Assembly: GCA_903823545.1 (NCBI GenBank)
Contig: CAIJTL010000372.1
Span: 1-6,388, forward strand
Source: an uncultured Planctomycetaceae bacterium
GTDB taxonomy: Bacteria > Planctomycetota > Planctomycetia > Planctomycetales > Planctomycetaceae
Direction: 5' to 3'
DNA: 6,388 bases
Within the stretch, counting starts at the first letter, position 1; the number at the start of each line of letters is the position of its first letter. Made by a program: the position numbers and the translations under genes. Below the pieces are notes generated by a model that did no database searches, was not told the origin of the DNA, and saw only the letters and a program-made list of their open reading frames with translations. Of this stretch, positions 1 to 5,537 are shown one piece after another.

Positions 1-476
1 ACCCCTCGCTTGCGCGTCGGGCTAGTGCGGTGATCCGCCTCACTCACACCCAAGACAACCCCATAAGCCGCCGCCACACCGATCGCCGGTGCCCCACGAA
101 CTCGCAGTGACTGAATCGCCTCGAAGACTTGTTCGACCGACTGGCACTCAACCATCCGCACGTCATTCGGCAAAAGCGTCTGATCGAGCAACCGCAACGA
201 GCCTTCGACTCCACCGAGCCATTCGACAACGGTTGTCTTCTTCGCACTCCTTGAATCGTCTGACGTTGTCACAGTTTTGCCCTCAGCACACTCGGAAATC
301 GCGGTCACTAGGTTGCCGATGTCAGCGGCATCCGGCACGGATTCGACACTCGGCGTTACTTCGGCAGGCCCCGCTGGAATCGAAGCGATTGCGTTTGCAG
401 CAACTTCGTTCGCGATTGCCGCCTCCATGTTCCGTGCCGATTCGCCGACAGGAACAGGCAGCTCTCGCGGTGCCAT
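1..476 (-). CDS. mtnA: S-methyl-5-thioribose-1-phosphate isomerase, N-terminal part (cut by window edge)
   Basis: MtnA isomerises methylthioribose-1-phosphate to methylthioribulose-1-phosphate in the cytoplasmic methionine salvage pathway. The 158 visible residues contain the family's N-terminal pattern: VVEWLGG near residue 83, [10 protein letters not shown] (95-103), then [17 protein letters not shown] (126-142), which includes the RGAPAIG signature. The ATG at 476 overlaps the tatC stop by one base (TAATG), suggesting translational coupling. This start gives about 81 Ala/Pro/Glu-rich residues before the usual MtnA start, which is odd. A GTG at 272 preceded by GAGGG (280-284, 7-nt spacing) is a credible alternative start giving a normal N terminus. 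After residue 150 the frame runs into a dispersed repeat read as SPTRKRG. The C-terminal catalytic residues lie outside the window. The family assignment is strong; the start is uncertain. Confidence 0.88.
   Translation of the reverse strand, partial: MAPRELPVPVGESARNMEAAIANEVAANAIASIPAGPAEVTPSVESVPDAADIGNLVTAISECAEGKTVTTSDDSRSAKKTTVVEWLGGVEGSLRLLDQTLLPNDVRMVECQSVEQVFEAIQSLRVRGAPAIGVAAAYGVVLGVSEADHRTSPTRKRG
2..21 (-). repeat. GACGCGC-family dispersed repeat inside mtnA
   Basis: Read on the minus strand, the first 20 bases match the 4350 hairpin arm at 17 of 20 positions (core GACGCGC.AGCGAG). It is within the open mtnA frame and is translated as PTRKRG. It probably continues beyond the window edge. 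The phrase SPTRKRG is one I recall from repeat-derived planctomycete proteins. Confidence 0.6.
280..284 (-). promoter_or_regulatory. possible internal ribosome binding site for a shorter mtnA
   Basis: On the minus strand GAGGG lies 7 nt before an in-frame GTG (270-272). Initiation there would begin MtnA about 13 residues before its conserved VVEWLGG block and remove the unusual extension. This competes with the ATG at 476 that overlaps the tatC stop. It is a motif match only. Confidence 0.35.
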
Positions 477-1630
477 TACGTCATCGCCGCCACGGCTTTT
501 TTTGGCTCTTCATCGTCATCGAAAGGCTTCGGTTTCGGAAACCAATGGCAGACGAGGATGCCCATTTCGTAGAGGAAGATCAGCGGCATCATCATCATAA
601 GCATGCTGTAGGGTTCCGCCGGGGTGAGGACCATTGAGATGATGGTGATGACGAGGATCGCGATGCGGCGTTTCTCGCGGTAGTCCTTCACTTGGAAGAT
701 CGACAGCCGTTCGAGGAACAGCATCACCAGCGGAAGCTGGAAGCTGATTCCAAACATCACTGGTAACATGATTGCGAAGTCGATCCAGTCGGCGATGCGA
801 ATCTGCGTTTGAAACTTCAGCGAGTCCGAGAACGCCAGCAAAAATTCCAGCACGAACGGGAAGACGCAGAAGAAGCAAAAGACTGCCCCGCCCATAAAGA
901 GGAAGACGCTGAAGGGAAGATAGATGTGGATGTATTTTCTTTCGTGGGGATATAGCCCCGCCGCGATGAACAACCAAATCTGGTAGAAGACCCACGGGCT
1001 GGAAAAAACCAAGCCCGCTACGAACGAGACTTTCATCCAAGTCATGAAGCCTTCTTGAACCGTCAGCACGATCGGACGCTGCTGCATCTCAACGGTCTTT
1101 TGCAGTTGCTCAAATTCCGGAGCGGTGACTTGGATCGCGATCAACTTAGCATCAGCCGCATCTTTGTCCGATTTTGCCTGCTCTTTGTTTTCGCTCGGCA
1201 GAGGCTTCACCGGTACTGTTGGCGAGCCGGTTGGGAATCGGTCGGGATCGAATTGATGGAGCGCGCTCAGTAGATCTTCGGGTTTGATGGTGACGGTGAT
1301 CACTTTGGGATCGGCCGTCCCGTCCGGTAGCGTCGGCTTCGCAGGTGCTTCGGGTGCCTTTACGCCGTCCCACCAGTCTTTCGCCTTCTGCCAAGAAAAC
1401 ATCTGCGAGACTTCTTCGGTGATCTTCGTCCCTTGGCCGCGTGCTCGGAGCGCGTCTTCGATGGGCTTCCGGACAATGCCCATAACGTTGTCGCCGAAAT
1501 ACATCGTCACGCAGGTGACGATCGTCAGTCCGACGACCGCTTTCCACAAACGAACCCGCAGCTCTTCGAGGTGTTCCCCGAAGCTCATCGTCGTATCGTC
1601 AAACAGGTCTCTCGCTTGTTTCTTGCTCAT
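476..1630 (-). CDS. tatC: Sec-independent protein translocase subunit TatC with large periplasmic insert
   Basis: TatC is the inner-membrane receptor of the twin-arginine pathway, which exports folded proteins. It binds the RR signal peptide and works with TatA/B-type subunits. The 384-residue product has the family landmarks: cytoplasmic HLEELR (20-25), TM1 (about 28-46), a conserved Pro in the first loop (56), [20 protein letters not shown] (194-213) entering TM2, the [11 protein letters not shown] cytoplasmic loop (221-231), and LTPAEP (335-340) before the last helices. E. coli TatC is about 258 residues; the excess lies mainly between TM1 and TM2, at residues ~65-190. That segment is Pro/Lys/Asp-rich and should face the periplasm. 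The tail is acidic then basic (DDDEEPKK). An ATG start is supported by GGAGAG 6 nt upstream. The stop overlaps the mtnA ATG. No tatA/tatB is visible nearby. Confidence 0.96.
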   Translation of the reverse strand: MSKKQARDLFDDTTMSFGEHLEELRVRLWKAVVGLTIVTCVTMYFGDNVMGIVRKPIEDALRARGQGTKITEEVSQMFSWQKAKDWWDGVKAPEAPAKPTLPDGTADPKVITVTIKPEDLLSALHQFDPDRFPTGSPTVPVKPLPSENKEQAKSDKDAADAKLIAIQVTAPEFEQLQKTVEMQQRPIVLTVQEGFMTWMKVSFVAGLVFSSPWVFYQIWLFIAAGLYPHERKYIHIYLPFSVFLFMGGAVFCFFCVFPFVLEFLLAFSDSLKFQTQIRIADWIDFAIMLPVMFGISFQLPLVMLFLERLSIFQVKDYREKRRIAILVITIISMVLTPAEPYSMLMMMMPLIFLYEMGILVCHWFPKPKPFDDDEEPKKAVAAMT

Positions 1631-1636
1631 GACAGA

Positions 1637-1642
1637 CTCTCC
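1637..1642 (-). promoter_or_regulatory. ribosome binding site of tatC
   Basis: GGAGAG on the minus strand ends 6 nt before the tatC ATG. It is the best Shine-Dalgarno match among the starts in this window and fixes the tatC start. Confidence 0.7.
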
Positions 1643-1681
1643 GCGCGATGTCCGATTTCAGGATGCAGGGACTTGCGCGAA

Positions 1682-1722
1682 CCGTTGAAACGGATCAGCT
1701 CAACGGCCTGCTCAGACCGTTG
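1682..1722 (-). promoter_or_regulatory. alternating CAACGG/CCGTTG hairpins in the tatC leader
   Basis: On the minus strand, 5' to 3', there is CAACGG (1722-1717), CCGTTG (1706-1701) and CAACGG (1687-1682). The middle element can pair with either flank, so two mutually exclusive stems are possible. They lie about 50-90 nt before the tatC ATG. The arms are only 6 bp. A structured leader or attenuator is an inference. Confidence 0.3.
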
Positions 1723-1766
1723 CTCAACTCGCCAGCTCGCAGTGGTCCCCGGTGATCGACTTGGCC

Positions 1767-1782
1767 AACGTCGTTTGACGTT
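1767..1782. repeat. small inverted repeat AACGTC-4-GACGTT
   Basis: Perfect 6-bp arms (1767-1772 and 1777-1782) surround a GTTT loop. It lies about 140 bases upstream of tatC. It could be a protein-binding site or a chance palindrome; nothing in the sequence decides. Confidence 0.3.
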
Positions 1783-1969
1783 TCACCAAGCTGGGCATCG
1801 GATGGTCCACTCGCTTCACCCGCTGGCAGGAGCAGGAATTGGGAGCGGCCGACGGCGGAGGATTGTAGGCACGTCTTCGCCGCGAGTGAAACGCAGAAGC
1901 AATTTCCAGCGAACAAGGTCCACAAGCTGAGTTAACAACGATCGCTCGTAGATGGCACGTGGAATATTC

Positions 1970-2383
1970 CTAAGTGATGTTCACAACTTGAAACTTGAGT
2001 CCCGGAATGTCTGCAAAATCTTTAACATTTGCCGTGAGCAGAACGAAGCCTCGCTGCTCAGTCTGAGCAGCAAGCCACAGATCTTGAATGCGAAAATCCG
2101 AACTGCGGCCACTCTTTTGAAGTTGGGCAGCTAGCGAACCAAACACTTCACCTGTTTCGCCGGTAATGCGCAGCAGTGGTTTTCGACGCATGCGACGGAG
2201 CATTCGGAGTGCTTGTTGTCGATGTTTAATATCCAACATCAAATCAATACCGAACTGAATTTCCGCCAAATTGACCGGTGATAAATACACGGGCATTTGT
2301 TGGGTAATAGCGTGAAGGTCGGAGGGCTTGAGACGGCCTCGTTCGACGGCGATCCAAAGATTGGTGTCAATCAAGAATCCCAC
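1970..2383 (-). CDS. vapC: PIN-domain ribonuclease toxin, VapC family
   Basis: VapC toxins are Mg2+-dependent PIN-fold RNases that inhibit translation, typically by cutting tRNA or rRNA, and are neutralised by the partner antitoxin. The 137-residue length is typical. The acidic set is in place: D6 in LIDTNLWI, E41 in NLAEIQFG, D101 in RIQDLWLAAQ, and the final LLTANVKDF block (N119, D122). The start codon is GTG (2383-2381), preceded by GAGG with 5-nt spacing, and it lies inside the last codons of the antitoxin gene. The overlap of 13 bases in a different frame is the usual coupling that makes toxin synthesis depend on antitoxin translation. All catalytic positions look intact, so the toxin is probably active. 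The RNA target cannot be inferred. Confidence 0.93.
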   Translation of the reverse strand: MGFLIDTNLWIAVERGRLKPSDLHAITQQMPVYLSPVNLAEIQFGIDLMLDIKHRQQALRMLRRMRRKPLLRITGETGEVFGSLAAQLQKSGRSSDFRIQDLWLAAQTEQRGFVLLTANVKDFADIPGLKFQVVNIT

Positions 2384-2646
2384 GGGTTCCTCATCGCATC
2401 CAGTTTAGCATTGGGCTGTTGGCGAACATTCTCCATAGCATCGCACAATGAATCGGCAACAGAGTCATCCAGCGTTTGGTAGAGATCGCTGAAAACGGCC
2501 AATGCATCTTGCGCTTCCGGTTCTGGAACCAGACGAGCAATCTGTCGGTGATTGCGAACCAACACAATTTCTTCTTGGTCTTGCTCCAGCGTGTTCAGAA
2601 CGCTGTGAATGCTGCGGGCGAGTTCGGTAACTGTGATAGTTTTCAT
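2371..2646 (-). CDS. Phd/YefM-type antitoxin
   Basis: This is the antitoxin of the pair. It is expected to bind the toxin through its C-terminal part and to repress the shared promoter through its N-terminal part. From the ATG at 2646 the 91-residue product begins MKTITVTELARS and continues to IVLVRNHRQIARLVPE (about 27-42), the classic Phd/YefM fold pattern. The C-terminal half (about 43-91) is acidic and helical, as expected of a toxin-binding tail. An upstream in-frame ATG at 2667 would add MSGSLLH, but family members normally begin at the MKTITVTEL block, so I chose 2646. Neither start has a clear ribosome site. The gene overlaps the toxin by 13 bases. Phd-type antitoxins are commonly paired with PIN toxins. 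Confidence 0.88.
   Translation of the reverse strand: MKTITVTELARSIHSVLNTLEQDQEEIVLVRNHRQIARLVPEPEAQDALAVFSDLYQTLDDSVADSLCDAMENVRQQPNAKLDAMRNPWDS
2389..2392 (-). promoter_or_regulatory. ribosome binding site of the toxin inside the antitoxin gene
   Basis: GAGG on the minus strand sits 5 nt before the GTG start of the toxin, within antitoxin coding sequence. It supports the GTG start and translational coupling. Confidence 0.55.
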
Positions 2647-2706
2647 ATGCAGCAGACTACCTGACATTGGTTAGTTTGGCAAAATGAAAGATTGAGAAAG
2701 AAGCAT

Positions 2707-2730
2707 TGTTGAAAGAACGACGTCTCAACA
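2707..2730. promoter_or_regulatory. candidate operator of the toxin-antitoxin pair
   Basis: A perfect inverted repeat, TGTTGA (2707-2712) and TCAACA (2725-2730), has half-site centres 18 bp apart and contains GACGTC-like symmetry between the arms. It lies 60-85 bases upstream of the antitoxin start, in the short gap after the GTPase gene. Phd-type antitoxins autoregulate through such sites. It could instead be a weak 3' hairpin of the GTPase transcript, but no T-run follows. I see no clear promoter hexamers. Confidence 0.3.
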
Positions 2731-2750
2731 GAAGCGAAAGCAGCGACACG

Positions 2751-3743
2751 TCACGCGTGAAGTTCGACGAGGTCTTTGTCGTGAAGAACATGATCGCGGC
2801 CGACGGATTGGCCGTCGTGAGCGCTGCTGCCCCAGACTTTGGCGAACTTCAGTGTCTCCACCAAGTCCTTATGGATCACGGCGGCGAGGTCTTCGACGGT
2901 GCCGCCGGTTTTGATGACAAATGGTGAGGACATATCGGCGGGTTTGCCGGGCTTCTTGGTGTAGAGCCGAATGAGTCCGAGCGATCCGTAGATCGTTTCG
3001 CGCAGTTGTTCGCGCGACGCGCTTTCGTCGAGGTCTACTTTCAGTGTCGTGAGATTGGCGTCGGTCATCTCGCGAAAAAACGCGAGGCGGTCATCGCACC
3101 CGGGATCATTACCACGAGTGGCGACGAGAAGCGTTTTGATCTGAATGATTGAAAAATCGTCGTCGTCGAAGCCAGTCACGTCTGCGAGTTTTGTTTTGCG
3201 CGATGCGAACTGGCTCAACACTTCAGCGGTCTGTTCGGGAGCGTCGTCGGACGAGCCGTCAAAGGTCAGCACAACGGCATCGGCCGCTCGAACGAGGTTG
3301 AGCAAATACGGCTCGAAATGCGCGTCTGTGATCGGCGGAGTATCGATCAACTGCACGTTGATGTCTTCCCACGGCATCATGCCGGGCAGCGGTTCGCGAG
3401 TTGTGAACGGGTACGGAGCGACTTCGGGTTCCGCTTTTGTCAGTTCTTTGAGCACTCGACTCTTGCCGGAATTCGGAGCACCGACGATGAGGACTTGGCC
3501 GCAGCCTTGTCGTGGGAACCGATAAGTCTTCGGTCCCTTTTTCGGAGCGGCCGCTTCGGCTTGAAGTTCGGCCTTTGTTTCTTTGACTTTCGTCTTGAGC
3601 TCCGCCTGTAGCTTTTCGGTCCCCTTGTGCTTGGGAATCGTGGCGAGCATTTCATCCAACAGCCCTGCCCGTTCCTGAAGCGTTTGGGCTTTGCGGTACT
3701 GCTCTTCGAGGCGTTGATATTGCGGCGTGAGATTGGCTGGCAT
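2751..3743 (-). CDS. DRG/Obg-like GTPase with C-terminal TGS domain
   Basis: This 330-residue P-loop protein has three parts. Residues ~8-68 are Lys/Glu/Gln-rich and probably a coiled coil. The G domain spans ~80-250, and the TGS domain ~255-330 (IRLYTKKPGKPAD, then VIKTGGTVEDLAAVIHKDL, KVWGSS, VGRDHVLHDKDLVEL), a close match to the TGS domain of DRG proteins. G1 is GAPNSGKS (88-95), G2 likely TT (114-115) in PYPFTT, G3 is DTPP (134-137) where DxPG is usual, and G5 is probably S241-A242. The expected NKxD (G4) position reads VATRGND (207-213), so the guanine-specificity motif is degenerate. DRG/Obg relatives bind ribosomes or tRNA, so a translation-linked role is an inference. The gene is divergent from the ferredoxin gene. 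The TGS assignment is strong; nucleotide specificity is open. Confidence 0.9.
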   Translation of the reverse strand: MPANLTPQYQRLEEQYRKAQTLQERAGLLDEMLATIPKHKGTEKLQAELKTKVKETKAELQAEAAAPKKGPKTYRFPRQGCGQVLIVGAPNSGKSRVLKELTKAEPEVAPYPFTTREPLPGMMPWEDINVQLIDTPPITDAHFEPYLLNLVRAADAVVLTFDGSSDDAPEQTAEVLSQFASRKTKLADVTGFDDDDFSIIQIKTLLVATRGNDPGCDDRLAFFREMTDANLTTLKVDLDESASREQLRETIYGSLGLIRLYTKKPGKPADMSSPFVIKTGGTVEDLAAVIHKDLVETLKFAKVWGSSAHDGQSVGRDHVLHDKDLVELHA

Positions 3744-3781
3744 GATGCGATCTTAAAGAATGTGAGCTTGCTATCACATCA

Positions 3782-3804
3782 ACGCGACGCGCGACTGAGT
3801 GGTC
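3782..3804 (+). repeat. degenerate copy of the GACGCGC dispersed repeat
   Basis: Aligned without gaps to 4352-4374, 18 of 23 bases match, including GACGCGC and GAGTGGTC. It is oriented like the left arm of the 4350-4407 hairpin and has no inverted partner nearby. It is most likely an old solitary copy. Confidence 0.5.
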
Positions 3805-3830
3805 GAGCAACACACGAGAGTGCGTTGTAG

Positions 3831-3894
3831 AACGGCTCTCCAGGGCCGTTTGTTCGAGCCTGGAGACTCGAACTACGACATAAGCTGGCAGCTT
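3831..3894. repeat. three consecutive hairpins (REP-like dispersed element)
   Basis: Three inverted repeats follow one another: AACGGC/GCCGTT (3831-3836 and 3845-3850, 8-nt loop), GTTCGAG/CTCGAAC (3852-3858 and 3867-3873, 8-nt loop) and AAGCTG/CAGCTT (3882-3887 and 3889-3894, 1-nt loop). All arms are perfect. Having three palindromes in 64 bases is not expected by chance. The text resembles a repeat I recall as dispersed in planctomycete genomes, but I could not search for it. It lies upstream of the ferredoxin gene and may be transcribed as part of its leader. Confidence 0.6.
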
Positions 3895-3969
3895 GCCGCT
3901 ACGGGGAACGACTCTTATCATCCCGCTAAGTTTTCGACCTCATTCCCGCGACCTCTTCATCACGCAATT

Positions 3970-4329
3970 ATGGCCAAGATCACGTTCGTCAAAGAGAAAA
4001 AGACTATCGAAGTCCCCGCCGGAACCAACCTCCGCAAGGCGGCATTGGAAAACGGATTTCAGGTTTATTGGGGTCCGCATCAGTTCCTCAATTGCTTAGG
4101 TTGGGGAAGCTGCGGCAGTTGCAAAGTCATGATCACCAAAGGGCAAGAAAACGTGAGCAAGCCCGGATTGAAGGAGCGTCTGCGCATCCTCGCTGGTCCG
4201 CTCCTCTTTTTCTGGCGAATCGGGAACGAAAAGTCGCTGCGTCTTTCATGTCAGTGCAAAGTGAACGGCGACATCGAAGTCGAAACAACACCGATGGGCA
4301 ACTGGCACGGCGAACGCTTCTGGGGCTGA
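3970..4329 (+). CDS. [2Fe-2S] ferredoxin
   Basis: This is a small soluble electron carrier of 119 residues. After a beta-grasp-like start (KITFVKEKKTIEVPAGTNLRKAALENG) come the cluster ligands C42-x5-C48-x2-C51 in NCLGWGSCGSC, then C94 in RLSCQCKV, 42 residues later. C96 is an extra cysteine. The C-x5-C-x2-C spacing is that of adrenodoxin/Isc-type ferredoxins rather than the C-x4 spacing of plant-type ones. Between the third and fourth ligands there is a hydrophobic stretch, LAGPLLFFWRIGN (74-86). The tail ends in NWHGERFWG. An in-frame upstream ATG at 3799 would add 57 residues, but these translate the hairpin repeat, so I chose 3970. No Shine-Dalgarno is evident. The redox partner is not indicated by the neighbours. 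Confidence 0.92.
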   Translation: MAKITFVKEKKTIEVPAGTNLRKAALENGFQVYWGPHQFLNCLGWGSCGSCKVMITKGQENVSKPGLKERLRILAGPLLFFWRIGNEKSLRLSCQCKVNGDIEVETTPMGNWHGERFWG

Positions 4330-4349
4330 GCCGGAACAAAACATTTATC

Positions 4350-4407
4350 AAGCACGACGCGCCAGCGAGTGGTCTTTGCGCAGATCATTCGCTGGCGCGT
4401 CGTGCTT
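4350..4407. terminator. 26-bp-stem hairpin between convergent genes, likely bidirectional terminator
   Basis: The left arm 4350-4375 and right arm 4382-4407 match at 24 of 26 positions. The outer 19 bp are perfect and the two differences are C-to-T changes that would be G-U pairs in RNA. The loop is TTGCGC. On the plus strand the stem ends in a short T-run (4406-4409). The site is 20 bases after the ferredoxin stop and 45 bases from the convergent propeller gene's stop, as expected of a shared terminator. Both arms are copies of the GACGCGC repeat also seen at 2-21 and 3782-3804, so the hairpin seems to be built from two inverted repeat copies. Confidence 0.7.
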
Positions 4408-4452
4408 TTGGTGAGCCAGTCAGCGAAGTAAATCGTTCGCGACAATTGCCAA

Positions 4453-5406
4453 CTACGGTGAAACATGCAGCCAGACTTCGGGATGCATCGTGTAGAGGCG
4501 GAATCTATCGCCGTCCGGAATGATGATGCCGCTCGAACGATTCAGCTCGCGCGGAACAATGGGGTTTTGGGCGTATTTGTGCCAAGTCCGCAAATCGTCC
4601 GAGACGGCGACATTCGTAGTCCAAAGTGACTTTGCTTCGCCACGCGCCGACCCGTGGTAGTACGCGTAGTAGCGTCCTTTGTGCTTCACGATTTGATTCA
4701 TGGCAACCATGTCTCGGTCGTGAATTCCTTGTCCGGGACGAATGACCGGCTCGTCACTGACGTTGGTCCAAACTTTGAGGTCTTTCGTTGTCGCCAACCA
4801 GATGCCTAAATCATTCCGTTCGTAAAACAAATGCCAGACGCCCTCTTCCAGCCAGACTGTCGGCGTCCCATACGGTCCCGGCTCGATCGGCTGCCCATTC
4901 ACTTTGCGAACATCCAACTGACCTTCGCGGTGCCACTTGACGCCGTCGCGACTAGTGAGAAGTTGAGCGAGATCATCTTTCCCTTCGGCGAACATGTGCC
5001 ACACATTCGCGTGCGGCAGAACGATCATGTCCTCGACCCAATGCTGATCGTAAATCGGGGTCGCTTGCTGCCGAGTCCACGCAATGCCGTCGTTTGAAGT
5101 CGCGTAGCCGAGATGCTTCACGTCCTCGGTCTTGCCTTTGTAGCCGGTGTACCACAGGCGATACCGAGGCTTCGTCGGATCAGTGCTGTCAACCGTTGGA
5201 TCGAGATGAATCCAACCTCGCTCGCGAATCTTCACCTCCCAAGTTCCCGGCCCTGCCGCTGTGAAAATCGGCTTGTCACCGTATTGCTTGAAGCGAACAA
5301 GTTCCGATGGGAAGTCATCAGCGCGGGCCAACGACGTCAGCAGCGTGACGAGAATGAACGCCATACAAATCAAGGCGAGCGGGGCGGCGTCAGCCACCCG
5401 GTTCAT
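4453..5406 (-). CDS. secreted glycosidase-like five-bladed beta-propeller protein
   Basis: The 317-residue product begins with a signal-peptide-like segment: hydrophobic LALICMAFILVTLL (10-23), with probable cleavage after SLARA (about 29). The mature part resembles GH43/GH32/GH130-type propellers. It has repeated blade motifs of the form S.D...W (ATSNDGIAW 102-110, TSRDGVKW 151-158, ATTKDLKVW 205-213, AVSDDLRTW 267-275) and RLWYTGY, WHLFYE and YYAYYHG strands. Acidic candidates include D69 (IHLDP), E125-D126 (WVEDM) and E187-E188, but I cannot assign catalytic roles or a substrate. An export role in polysaccharide breakdown is inferred. The longer frame starts at 5538 with a TGATG overlap on the upstream gene; residues between that start and 5406 mostly translate an inverted repeat, so I prefer the start that leaves a signal peptide. 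The ATG at 5364 is a third option. Confidence 0.8.
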   Translation of the reverse strand: MNRVADAAPLALICMAFILVTLLTSLARADDFPSELVRFKQYGDKPIFTAAGPGTWEVKIRERGWIHLDPTVDSTDPTKPRYRLWYTGYKGKTEDVKHLGYATSNDGIAWTRQQATPIYDQHWVEDMIVLPHANVWHMFAEGKDDLAQLLTSRDGVKWHREGQLDVRKVNGQPIEPGPYGTPTVWLEEGVWHLFYERNDLGIWLATTKDLKVWTNVSDEPVIRPGQGIHDRDMVAMNQIVKHKGRYYAYYHGSARGEAKSLWTTNVAVSDDLRTWHKYAQNPIVPRELNRSSGIIIPDGDRFRLYTMHPEVWLHVSP

Positions 5407-5482
5407 CGTCAACCAAGTCGGCGACATCCTGAGCCAAGTCAGAACAGACAAAACCGAGGGACTGACGCCGCCCCGCTCGCCT
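5373..5482. repeat. 31-bp inverted repeat pair spanning the propeller gene's start
   Basis: Arms 5373-5403 and 5452-5482 are reverse complements at 28 of 31 positions, with the outer 21 bp perfect, and are separated by 48 bases. The arm core GGCGAGCGGGGCGGCGTCAG resembles a repeat I recall from planctomycete genomes. One arm encodes residues 2-12 of the propeller protein (NRVADAAPLAL). No target-site duplication is evident at the borders and there is no transposase gene, so a non-autonomous element or repeat pair is inferred. Confidence 0.75.
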
Positions 5483-5506
5483 ATTTCGTTGGTTCGGAAC
5501 GTTGTG

Positions 5507-5518
5507 GAGCGATCGCTC
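5507..5518. repeat. 12-bp perfect palindrome GAGCGATCGCTC
   Basis: A perfect palindrome contains the octamer GCGATCGC and lies 20 bases downstream of the sugar isomerase stop, in the gap before the propeller gene. It may be a protein-binding or methylation site, or chance. It is within the longer propeller reading frame. Confidence 0.3.
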
Positions 5519-5537
5519 GCGCTACGGGTTACTTGCA

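Larger units (their letters stand above)
1631..1969. other. 339-base gene-free spacer upstream of tatC
   Basis: This spacer separates the end of the toxin gene from tatC. Open frames exist on both strands (for example a 76-codon minus frame at 1695-1925), but their products are Ser/Leu/Cys-rich, resemble no family I know, and have no ribosome site, so I do not call a gene. It should hold the tatC promoter, but I see no convincing -35/-10 pair. Two small inverted repeats are listed separately. Confidence 0.6.
3744..3969. other. divergent repeat-rich intergenic region
   Basis: This 226-base spacer lies between the start of the GTPase gene (-) and the ferredoxin gene (+), so promoters for both should lie here, although none is convincing by eye. 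About a third of it is repeat: a degenerate copy of the GACGCGC repeat (3782-3804) and three consecutive hairpins (3831-3894). Confidence 0.6.

Noticed and set aside
89..637. Long plus-strand frames at 89-637 and 277-600
   Set aside because: They are antisense to mtnA and tatC, and their products are Arg/Ser/His-rich as expected of shadow frames.
1695..1925. 76-codon minus-strand frame upstream of tatC, considered as a tatA-like gene
   Set aside because: It has no TatA-type N-terminal helix with FGxxE hinge, no ribosome site and no recognisable family.
3799..3969. N-terminally extended ferredoxin starting at 3799
   Set aside because: The added 57 residues translate the repeat hairpins and have no ferredoxin similarity; the beta-grasp start is at 3970.
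4068..4523. 151-codon plus-strand frame over the ferredoxin end and terminator
   Set aside because: It is a different frame of the ferredoxin gene that also reads through the hairpin; composition is not protein-like.
5373..5482. Complete insertion sequence
   Set aside because: There is only 110 bases, no transposase frame and no evident target duplication.
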